From DAISVY01 sp036826635 (GTDB lineage Bacteria > Zixibacteria > MSB-5A5 > GN15 > FEB-12): 64,000 bases of DNA. The notes below the pieces were generated by a model. The model did not search any database. It saw only the letters and a program-made list of their open reading frames with translations, and was not told the DNA's origin. Shown piece after piece: positions 26,177-33,615 of this stretch. The translations under genes were made by a program, and so were the position numbers. The stretch's first letter is position 1; every line of letters begins with the position of its first letter. The DNA is taken from contig DAISVY010000007.1 in NCBI GenBank assembly GCA_036826635.1, positions 62,001-126,000 on the forward strand, written 5' to 3'.

Positions 26177-28471
26177 CTAAGGGCATGCCGGAAGTGGGGA
26201 GAGACTTATAAACAGATGATCGATGAGAACCGTAAGGTCGCCCATGTCGACATCTCCGGGGACCGGGTTGGGTTGTCCCGACAGATCAACGTCGCCTTCT
26301 TCAACACAGCAGAGAGGATCGAGGCTTATGAACAGGTGATCGATGAGTACGGTCAGATCGCCCATGTCGACCACACCCGCGATGCAGTCCATGTTACCTA
26401 CCGAACTGCCAGTGCAACAGCCGCTGATCAGGTCAACCCCTCCGGCCACGGTTGTCGGTTTGTAGCTGCCGGCCGAGGCCGTGAATAGGATATCCCAGAC
26501 ACTGTATCCTGCTATTTCGACCGGATTGATATCGTACGGTGCCTCCGGCGGAATGGTAAAGAACAGACTCAGCACCGCATCTGTGCCCGGCGCCAGCAGA
26601 GGAAGAGAGTTGTCGTCCGATGATTTCAGTTTCACCGTGCCACGGGAATTGAACGGATCAAGATTGACCTGGCTCTGAAATTCGAAATACTCGGTACGAA
26701 GCCCCGCGGTCGAGAAAGAATCGTATTCCATCTCCAGCGGACCGGCCCAGGTGAAGGGGATAATCAGTTGTTCGAGAGGTAGATAATTGTGAGTGTCCAC
26801 GTCTATGCGAACCGATGCCCCGGGGTGACTTTGCACATTGTCCACGATCAGCGTATCATCATAGACTGAAATCATGCCCTCGATACCGCGTGAGTACTCG
26901 TTGTATGGTGTGGTAATGGTCAGACTTACAGTGTAGTAACCCGGTTCCTCGTACACGTGCAGCGGGTGTTGCTGATCGGAGGAATCGGTATCGCCGAAAT
27001 CCCAGGTCCAGCCGGTGGCCTCCGCCGAGTGGTCGGAAAACTGTACCGCCAGCGGGACCGGGCCGAAAGTCGTATCGGCCGTGAAATTGACGTGCGATTG
27101 GGTGGTATTCGCAAAAGCCATGCTCACCGTGTCCCAGTTGGCTACGGTAAGATCATTATAATAAGAGAAGCGGTAATACACGGCGGCGTTGACCGTCGGA
27201 GCCTCGGCCAAAGATATCCAGCCGGAGACCAGGTCATAGCAGTAGCCTTCATATGACAGCGGGCTGCCGTCGACAACCACTGAATCCACCGCGTACAACG
27301 GATGCCGGGTGGTGTAAAAAAGCTTGCGGTTTGCCTGAGCCGGGAACGTGTCGGCCAGTGCTTCCACGCCTTCCCCTCCGAGATCCACCCAGGCGACTTC
27401 CTCGGCGACCATCTCAATATCCGAGGTCCACACTTCGGCCGAAGTAAACGAATCGCCCAGGTTCTCGTAGATCATCAACTCATGGAACCAGCGCCCGGTC
27501 GCCAGGTCATCGTCTCCGTCATTGTCGTAGTCATACAGGGCCAGGGCCGAGCCGTAACCGTTGTTCTGAGATTCCCAGCCATGAACCGGGTTAAGATTTC
27601 CCGCTCCGTCGTTGTAATAGACTTCGTAATATCCGTCGGCTTTCTGATAGTTGTAGGCGACAATCAGGTCCAGCCAACCGTCACCGTTAACGTCGCCGAG
27701 CACAAGCGTATTGCCGGAATTGTTGTCGGCCGCGGTCCAGCTTGGCGTGGTTTCGAGAACGCCGTTTATATTGTAGTAGAGCACGGTCGGATCGTGTTCG
27801 AAACAAAACGCGACATCCAAATCACCGTCGTTGTCCACATCGCCCCATTGAACGTCGAGCGCCTCGGTCGTGGCGGCGGATTGCCAGACGGGAGTGTCGG
27901 AAAAAACACCATTGTCGTTCAGGTATACCAGATCGTGCTGTCGCTGGTTATGGTAACCCTCGCCGGTGGCAAAGGCGATATCCAGATCGCCGTCGTTGTC
28001 AACATCCCCGAATGCGCACGAAAAAGAATAGATGCTGTCAGGTGTATACCACGCGGGATCGACCCCTGGCAGCGGACCGCTGTTGAGATACAGATCGCTT
28101 CGATTGGGCACATTCCAGCCGCTGCCGAGATAGTTGGAAACTATGAAGTCGGGGAAGCCGTCGTCGTCAATGTCCCCGACCGCACAATGGCCCGAGAATT
28201 CGCAGTTCGACGATGACCATGACGCACTGGTGGGAAAATCGCCCGAGGTGAATAGATAGATCGTGTTGGCCGCCTGGGCCATGTCGTTTCCATTGGAGAA
28301 AAAGACGTCGATGATGCCATCGTTGTTGCAGTCACGCCAGATCATACCGGTACTGAAGATGCTAAGCTCGGAAGTCGACCAAAACGGCATTGTTTCTATG
28401 GGGACCTCGTCGGCAAAAGATACACCTGTCAGGATGAGGCCGCAGATCAAAATGAGAAGGATGATTCGCAT
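26177..28471 (-). CDS. Secreted FG-GAP propeller protein with PKD, cohesin-like and dockerin-like domains
   Basis: 764 residues. Signal peptide MRIILLILICGLILTGVSFA. FG-GAP/VCBS calcium-binding blades at about 30-370 (DCNNDGIIDVFF, DIDDDGFPDF, DVDNDGDLDIAF, DVNGDGWLDL and others), a beta-rich part (380-470), PKD (about 475-560, TWDFGDTDSS), a cohesin-like beta-sandwich (about 562-690, GASVRIDVDTHNYLPLEQL) and a C-terminal pair of dockerin-like repeats, each with DMGDLTVLIDHLFISL, ending PLPACP. ATG at 28471 has GGAG 5 bases upstream; a start at 28492 would precede the signal peptide by seven residues. Likely an extracellular binding or structural component; no hydrolase domain is seen. It has its own terminator and shares its tail with the next two genes. 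Confidence 0.82.
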   Translation of the reverse strand: MRIILLILICGLILTGVSFADEVPIETMPFWSTSELSIFSTGMIWRDCNNDGIIDVFFSNGNDMAQAANTIYLFTSGDFPTSASWSSSNCEFSGHCAVGDIDDDGFPDFIVSNYLGSGWNVPNRSDLYLNSGPLPGVDPAWYTPDSIYSFSCAFGDVDNDGDLDIAFATGEGYHNQRQHDLVYLNDNGVFSDTPVWQSAATTEALDVQWGDVDNDGDLDVAFCFEHDPTVLYYNINGVLETTPSWTAADNNSGNTLVLGDVNGDGWLDLIVAYNYQKADGYYEVYYNDGAGNLNPVHGWESQNNGYGSALALYDYDNDGDDDLATGRWFHELMIYENLGDSFTSAEVWTSDIEMVAEEVAWVDLGGEGVEALADTFPAQANRKLFYTTRHPLYAVDSVVVDGSPLSYEGYCYDLVSGWISLAEAPTVNAAVYYRFSYYNDLTVANWDTVSMAFANTTQSHVNFTADTTFGPVPLAVQFSDHSAEATGWTWDFGDTDSSDQQHPLHVYEEPGYYTVSLTITTPYNEYSRGIEGMISVYDDTLIVDNVQSHPGASVRIDVDTHNYLPLEQLIIPFTWAGPLEMEYDSFSTAGLRTEYFEFQSQVNLDPFNSRGTVKLKSSDDNSLPLLAPGTDAVLSLFFTIPPEAPYDINPVEIAGYSVWDILFTASAGSYKPTTVAGGVDLISGCCTGSSVGNMDCIAGVVDMGDLTVLIDHLFISLDPLCCVEEGDVDLSGQPNPVPGDVDMGDLTVLIDHLFISLSPLPACP
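26208..26371 (-). repeat. Dockerin-like repeat pair, DNA copies 1 and 2
   Basis: Two 44-base copies (26208-26251 and 26328-26371), 120 bases apart, encode the DMGDLTVLIDHLF repeats. They are highly alike to each other and to the four copies in the next two genes. Confidence 0.8.
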
Positions 28472-28500
28472 ATTGACTCCGGAATGTAACATCGTTCGGC

Positions 28501-28542
28501 AATCACAACGTGTGATTCGGTTACGAGTGCTCTTCGATAATA
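28501..28542 (-). promoter_or_regulatory. -10 box and inverted repeat upstream of the FG-GAP gene
   Basis: On the minus strand TATTAT at 28542-28537 is a good -10, but its -35 is poor. Downstream, AATCACA-ACG-TGTGATT (28501-28517) is a perfect 7-base inverted repeat in the leader, a possible operator. Confidence 0.4.
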
Positions 28543-28593
28543 GACGAACCTGATGCTCGGGCGTTGTATTCTTTCTTTACCGCCACACTCGCT

Positions 28594-31020
28594 TTAAGGA
28601 CAAGCGGGTAGTGGTGCCAGAGAAATGAACAAATGGTCGATCAGCTTCGTCAGATCACCCATGTCCACGTCGGCGGGTACCGGATCGGGCTGGCCCGACA
28701 GGTCGACATCGCCTTCTTCGATACAGCAAAGCGGGGCGAGACTGATGAAAAGATGATCGATGAGAATCGTCAGGTCACCCATATCAACTACGCCCACGGT
28801 ACAATCCATATTGCCCACCGTACTGCCGCTGCAACAGCCCGGACTTACCGACCCGTTTTCGGTGGCCGGCTGATACTGACCGGCGTAGCTCTTCAGGCGC
28901 GGCGCGAACGAAATGTAGCTCACCAGTTCAATCGGGTTAACTTCGTCGGGCGCTCCCGATGGTATGGTAAACCAAAGACTCAACACCGGACCGTCGCCGG
29001 GATCGAGATACGGTTGCGAACCCGTGCTCGAGCAATTCAGGAAATAAGTAATCCGTTTGTTGAAAGGATCAAAATTCTGCTGTGAGACCTGTTCGAAATA
29101 CTCCGTTCGCAGACCGGCCGTCGATACCGAATCGTAAACCAAATTCAACGGGCCGCCGTAGCTGAAAGGTATCATAATTTCTTTGACCGGCAGGTAATTG
29201 TGTACGCTCACATCGACTCGTACCGGATCCCCGGCCGATCCCGTAGCGTCGACTACTCGCATCGTGTCGGCATATGCGGAGACCAGACCGACCGCCGTAT
29301 CGGAAAACCGACCATCGGGGATGTAGATAGACATTATCACGGTATGGTATCCCGGCTGCTGGTACTCATGAGACGGATTATCCCCGGGTGAGGAAGAACC
29401 ATCACCGAAATCCCATACGATGCTGTCGACTTCCGGCCAGAGGTGAATCGACTCGAAATCCACGGTGAACGGAACGGCTCCAAGAGCATTTTCAGCGGAG
29501 GCCCGGCCGAAACCCTCGATGGCGGCCAGCACGTCGGGGCGCGGCCCGATATGTTCCGACGCCGGATTGTAACCGTCCTGCTGCGGTGACCCGGTGGCTT
29601 TCAGGAAATCCCGAAGTACATCCGTGTCCATATGGCCCCCTCCGGTTCTCTCACGGTAGATGCTTTCAAGAGCAATTACGGCCGAGGCCACGACCGGCGA
29701 TGAACTGGAAGTGCCGTTGAAAGTCGAGGTGTAGTAATAGTCTTCGCCCTCGGTTGAGTAATAATCGCCGTAGCCGGTGGTCATGACCTGTTCTCCCCAG
29801 CCCTGTACGTCAAGCCGGGAGCCGTAGTTCGAGTATGTCAGACGTGAGCGGTCGACCTGCGAGCCGTTGAACTCTTCGGGAACGGCTCCGCCGCCGACGT
29901 AGATGGCTCCGGAGTTGTTTTCCGGAAGGAACGGCCAGTGCCCCCCGTTGCCGGTGCTGTATATCGGATCATCGAAATCCTCGCTGCCGTTGCCGGCTGC
30001 TTCCACCACGTGTATGCCGTTGCCAATAGCGGTCAGGATTACGTTATAGCATGATTCTATCCATTCCACGGACACGTAACCTTGCTGGGTGTCGCCGCCC
30101 GGATAGTTGGGGCCGGGAAGGTGCTGTTCAATCAGCCAGACGTCCCCTTCCGAGAAGTAAGGCATGGCATGGGTCATGGCGGTTGTCAGTTGCCAGGAAC
30201 TGTTCAGGTAAACCGGGGCTACATACGGGTTAGCCTCGTAGGCTGCACCGGTAGTTCCCCAGCCGTTGTTGAGGCTGACAATCACTCCCATGACGGCCGT
30301 ACCGTGATCGTTACCGTATGGTTCGCTGGGTGTCATGCCGGAGGGGATCAGGCGTGTAAATGTCGGCAAGTCATAATGGTCGTCGTTCCAGGCATACTCG
30401 AAATCACATATCTTGACCGCCGGGGCGTTGGACGGATCACCAAGACCACCGGGAATACCCCAGGCCGAGATTGCCCCGATACCGTCGGTGGCGTCATTCA
30501 AATAGCCCTGTTTGTACTGGTAGTCGTCCGGCAATGGCGGCGGAGGTGGCAGGGGGAGAGTTCGGGCCATTTCCACTTCCGGCAAAGCGTTCAAACGGTC
30601 TATCCAGGTTACGGTTTCGATGCCTTCGGGTACGGTTAGAATGAAATAATTGTTCAGGTCGGCAATGCCGCGGTTGAGATTTTGCTGAGCGGTGTTGCGC
30701 AACCGGTCCATTTCGGTTTCGGACGGGGCACACATTCTGCGCCAGGATCCTCCGGCTTCGGTAATAGTCGCCAGTATGCTCTCAGCGGCGGCTGATTTCA
30801 GAAGTCGGCCTTCACGGTCGAGCGGAGAACCATTTTTTGACAGCCCGATATCTTTGTCGTCTAAGAACTTGACCTCAACATGCCGGGCGTCGTAACCGGG
30901 CGAAATAACGGCGTGATCGGGTTTTACCGGTACCTTGCGAGGTCGAAAATTATCGGCGGAAATAGTACCTGCCAGCAGGAACACCAGCGACAGACTCAGG
31001 CTGATTGCTATCCGTCTCAT
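28594..31020 (-). CDS. Secreted subtilisin-like protease (S8) with PKD, cohesin-like and dockerin-like domains
   Basis: 808 residues. Signal peptide in residues 1-22. Propeptide-like region about 25-160, followed by a proline run (TLPLPPPPPLPDD). Catalytic triad: D206 in VKICDFEYA, H239 in GNDHGTAVMG and S438 in FNGTSSSSP; oxyanion Asn in EAAGNGSED. The catalytic Asp is in ICDFE where most subtilases have a DTG or DSG. PKD about 515-595 (VWDFGDGSSS), cohesin-like about 600-735, two dockerin-like repeats about 740-808 ending PLPACP. ATG at 31020 has GGGAGG 7 bases upstream. It is probably an extracellular protease held on a surface assembly. The last 300 residues are a paralogue of the tail of the preceding protein. 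Confidence 0.88.
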   Translation of the reverse strand: MRRIAISLSLSLVFLLAGTISADNFRPRKVPVKPDHAVISPGYDARHVEVKFLDDKDIGLSKNGSPLDREGRLLKSAAAESILATITEAGGSWRRMCAPSETEMDRLRNTAQQNLNRGIADLNNYFILTVPEGIETVTWIDRLNALPEVEMARTLPLPPPPPLPDDYQYKQGYLNDATDGIGAISAWGIPGGLGDPSNAPAVKICDFEYAWNDDHYDLPTFTRLIPSGMTPSEPYGNDHGTAVMGVIVSLNNGWGTTGAAYEANPYVAPVYLNSSWQLTTAMTHAMPYFSEGDVWLIEQHLPGPNYPGGDTQQGYVSVEWIESCYNVILTAIGNGIHVVEAAGNGSEDFDDPIYSTGNGGHWPFLPENNSGAIYVGGGAVPEEFNGSQVDRSRLTYSNYGSRLDVQGWGEQVMTTGYGDYYSTEGEDYYYTSTFNGTSSSSPVVASAVIALESIYRERTGGGHMDTDVLRDFLKATGSPQQDGYNPASEHIGPRPDVLAAIEGFGRASAENALGAVPFTVDFESIHLWPEVDSIVWDFGDGSSSPGDNPSHEYQQPGYHTVIMSIYIPDGRFSDTAVGLVSAYADTMRVVDATGSAGDPVRVDVSVHNYLPVKEIMIPFSYGGPLNLVYDSVSTAGLRTEYFEQVSQQNFDPFNKRITYFLNCSSTGSQPYLDPGDGPVLSLWFTIPSGAPDEVNPIELVSYISFAPRLKSYAGQYQPATENGSVSPGCCSGSTVGNMDCTVGVVDMGDLTILIDHLFISLAPLCCIEEGDVDLSGQPDPVPADVDMGDLTKLIDHLFISLAPLPACP
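28625..28788 (-). repeat. Dockerin-like repeat pair, DNA copies 3 and 4
   Basis: Two 44-base copies at 28625-28668 and 28745-28788, 120 bases apart, the same spacing as in the downstream FG-GAP gene. Confidence 0.8.
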
Positions 31021-31146
31021 TGTATCCTCCCACATGAGAGCTATTTGGACCCTCGGCTGAAGACACGAGGGATTGGATTCGTTCGTGCAGTAACGGGCGG
31101 TTCGGGAAGTCGGGTGGGACAACCGTATACAGGAACCACTATACCT

Positions 31147-31206
31147 ATAATAAGGCCTGATGGCCGATTGAGCAAGGCTATTGATACGAACCGGCTTTCA
31201 ATAGCC
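31147..31206 (-). promoter_or_regulatory. Promoter of the subtilase gene with abutting inverted repeat
   Basis: On the minus strand TTGCTC (31175-31170) and TATTAT (31152-31147) are spaced 17. Directly upstream of the -35, GGCTATTG (31176-31183) and CAATAGCC (31199-31206) form a perfect 8-base inverted repeat with a 15-base centre, placed as an operator or activator site would be. Confidence 0.6.
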
Positions 31207-31219
31207 TTTCCCTGAAGAA

Positions 31220-31255
31220 AGAGAAGCCGCCCTGTTTTCTCAGGACAGCTTCTCT
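31220..31255 (-). terminator. Terminator of the duplicated-domain dockerin-like gene
   Basis: AGAGAAGC (31220-31227) pairs with GCTTCTCT (31248-31255), with a further CCTG/CAGG inner stem. On the minus strand it is followed by TTCTTC. It lies 27 bases past the gene end at 31283. Confidence 0.55.
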
Positions 31256-31282
31256 CGAAAATTCAGATTGCTGATGTTTTCT

Positions 31283-32725
31283 CTATGGGCAAGCTGGCAG
31301 CGGGTCCAGGCTGATGAACAGATGGTCGATCAGCACCGTCAGGTCGCCCATGTCAACCATCAGATTCTCGTCGAGGTCGGCCTCCTCGGGACACACCAAG
31401 GGTGCCATGGAGATGAACAGGTGGTCGATCAGCACCGTCAGATCACCCATACCCACAAGATCCTCAGGGTCGTAGTTCACGTTTCCCCGCATATCGCGAC
31501 AACACTCGTCGGTAATCGTGAAACAGTGATCACCTTCCCAATACGGTGTATAGAATGCGTAGCTAGTCCAGCGCCAAGCTCCGGTAGAACAACTGTCAAA
31601 GCAGATTGTCTTACCTGCTTGATCGGGATCAATGGTAGTCGTGATTTTGAACAGCGAAACATTAAACCACTGTGGCATAGAACCGGACGGAACCCAAGAC
31701 GCTTTCAGGTAAATAGTGTCGGCGTCAGAATCGTACACTTCGATGTCAACTAACGAAGGTGCGGTCAGCCATTGCGAGAAGCCCGGTACCGTATCAGCAA
31801 CCGGTGTGGACCAGGTGGCGCCATCAGGGGAGAAGATTCTGAATCTGTTTTGCATATCATAAACGATGTCATTAAGCTCGTTCTGCCCACGTATATAGAA
31901 GGTGACAGGATTCCCGGACACAACGGTGCTGTCGTTATACTGACCATGAACATGACTTAACTCCATGTAGGCAAACGTGTCGCAGCCGTCGGGAACTCCA
32001 TTATTGTTGATGTCCTGATTGTCGTCATACCCGGGGCACTGGTCACAGGGGTCCGGTACGCCATCGCCGTCGCTGTCTGGACCTTCACTCATTTCTATAG
32101 TGTAACAGGTCAGCCCCTGCCAACCGGGGTAGACGTCGCCGCTTGCAATGTTTGCCCATCTCCATAGACCACCCGGTACGTAGCCGGAATCGATGCAAAT
32201 CTGTGCACCCTCCTCGCCCTGGTTCTGAATCTCGATATAGCACATGTCAGCGTCCGTGCCGTAGGGAAGGCCTAGGCCACTGGTTTGAGAGAAAACCAAC
32301 CCTGTGGAATCACCCGGCTCGACAACTACAGCTTTTGTGATAGTTATGTTTCCAGTAATACTATCATTCGTTTTATCCCATGCTCCGGAATCTGGATCCC
32401 ACTTGTAATGATTAACCCATATCCGGTTCCATATATCCAGGAATCCTTTCAGGAGACCGCCCTTGGTATATGTCCAGCTAACGCTGTCAGGTGACCAGAC
32501 GTGAAACGCATTGGAGGTCCAAAACCCATCCCCGGGCGTTTCCTGACACGTCTCTACCATGTGAATGGTGAATCGGTTGACGGCGTTCGGGATCAGCTTG
32601 ATCACGCCGTTGTCATCCCAGGAATTGGTTACGTCGGAAACATAAACCGAGCAGACTTGCGCCTGCGTACCCGCCGCCGCAAGCAGTAGGAAACAAACGG
32701 CGATTGTCGATAGCAGAGATTTCAT
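31283..32725 (-). CDS. Secreted protein with a duplicated unnamed domain, a calcium-binding linker and a dockerin-like pair
   Basis: 480 residues. Signal peptide MKSLLSTIAVCFLLLAAAG, cut near TQA. Two related domains of about 170 residues each (about 25-215 and 250-415): each begins with FTIH or FYIRG, contains a WSPD or FSPDG segment and ends with a Cys-bearing IC(I/F)DS, WRW, W-x-G and CYTI or CFTI. Between them is a thrombospondin type 3-like calcium linker (DSDGDGVPDPCDQCPG, then DINNNGVPDGCD). Two dockerin-like repeats follow, NVNYDPEDLVGMGDL and ADLDENLMVDMGDL, ending PLPACP. GGAGGG lies upstream of the ATG. I recognise no catalytic site; a structural or binding role is inferred. Confidence 0.8.
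   Translation of the reverse strand: MKSLLSTIAVCFLLLAAAGTQAQVCSVYVSDVTNSWDDNGVIKLIPNAVNRFTIHMVETCQETPGDGFWTSNAFHVWSPDSVSWTYTKGGLLKGFLDIWNRIWVNHYKWDPDSGAWDKTNDSITGNITITKAVVVEPGDSTGLVFSQTSGLGLPYGTDADMCYIEIQNQGEEGAQICIDSGYVPGGLWRWANIASGDVYPGWQGLTCYTIEMSEGPDSDGDGVPDPCDQCPGYDDNQDINNNGVPDGCDTFAYMELSHVHGQYNDSTVVSGNPVTFYIRGQNELNDIVYDMQNRFRIFSPDGATWSTPVADTVPGFSQWLTAPSLVDIEVYDSDADTIYLKASWVPSGSMPQWFNVSLFKITTTIDPDQAGKTICFDSCSTGAWRWTSYAFYTPYWEGDHCFTITDECCRDMRGNVNYDPEDLVGMGDLTVLIDHLFISMAPLVCPEEADLDENLMVDMGDLTVLIDHLFISLDPLPACP
31314..31456 (-). repeat. Dockerin-like repeat pair, DNA copies 5 and 6
   Basis: 44-base copies at 31314-31357 and 31413-31456, here 99 bases apart because the calcium loop of the second repeat is seven residues shorter than in the other two genes. 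Confidence 0.8.
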
Positions 32726-33080
32726 AACACCCTCCGTGGCCTCCGGTCACGATCAACTCCGCCGGGTACTCACTCACAATCCATCGGGCCCGGTGGGCGA
32801 CTCGGGCGATACCCGTGAGAGTGATGGTCCGGAGGCTGTCTGAATCCAGGTATCAAAGAGATTTTATACTACAATAATACGGAGAGCCGACTGTTTACAC
32901 AAGTACTTTATTGACAATGAGATAACCGGACAATTCTTATCCGGTTTAATCCGACAAAAGCTCGCCACCGGAGCCCGGACGGACGTTTTTTCGCTGCCAG
33001 AAACCCATTGACCGGGAACGGGCCAACGCATATCATGCCGAATCGGAAAGCAACCGTTAACGCCCAATAACGAGGCCGCT
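32726..33080. promoter_or_regulatory. Divergent promoter region with palindrome over the plus-strand promoter
   Basis: 355 bases without a gene. Minus strand: TTGTGT (32902-32897) and TATTAT (32879-32874), spacing 17, drive the gene ending at 31283 with a leader of about 140 bases. Plus strand: TTGACA (32911-32916) with TTCTTA or TCTTAT (about 32934-32940) for the HD gene. The perfect inverted repeat AACCGGA (32924-32930) and TCCGGTT (32940-32946) covers the spacer and -10 and is a candidate operator. Confidence 0.55.
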
Positions 33081-33614
33081 ATGAAAGATCTGGTACTTCG
33101 TCTGCTTCCGGAGATTAAGGAAATAAAAGACAAAGACTTACAGGAAAAAGTAATCGCCTGCTGGCAGGAGGCTATTGAATTCCGCGGCTGGACCGAGGAA
33201 CTCCTGCGCAACATTCCGTTCACTCTGCTGGCCGAAAACGTCAAAATAACTTTCATCGATCACGTGCGGGCCGTGTGTGCCATGTGTATCGCCTGCGACA
33301 AGGTGCTTGATCAGTACCATCAGGAACGCAAGACCCCGGTCAACCGCGATTATCTCATCGCCGGGGCGCTGGTGGCCGATGTGGGCAAGCTGATGGAATA
33401 CGAGATCGTTGACGGCAAACCGGTCAAGTCCGACTATGGCAAACACATACGGCATCCGTTCAGCGGTGTCGGGCTGGCTTTCAAACACGGTATGCCTTCG
33501 GAGGTAATGCACATTATCGCTACCCATTCGAAAGAAGGGGCCGGGGAGAAGCGCCTTCCCGAAAGCATTATATTCCATCACGCGGACTTCATAGATTTTG
33601 AGTTGGTAAAATAA
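33081..33614 (+). CDS. HD-domain-like protein lacking the HD histidine
   Basis: 177 residues with the order of motifs of an HD-superfamily phosphohydrolase: H61 in FIDHVRAV, then LVADVGKL at 98-104, H125 in RHPFSGVG, H149 in IATHSKEG, and HHADFIDFE near 166-174. The central motif would normally read HDVGK; here residue 99 is Ala, so one metal ligand is missing while the Asp stays. The protein may be inactive, bind metal differently or have a binding role. It stands one base before the aconitase gene, so it is probably co-translated with it. Start ATG follows ACGAGG. Confidence 0.75.
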   Translation: MKDLVLRLLPEIKEIKDKDLQEKVIACWQEAIEFRGWTEELLRNIPFTLLAENVKITFIDHVRAVCAMCIACDKVLDQYHQERKTPVNRDYLIAGALVADVGKLMEYEIVDGKPVKSDYGKHIRHPFSGVGLAFKHGMPSEVMHIIATHSKEGAGEKRLPESIIFHHADFIDFELVK

Positions 33615-33615
33615 T

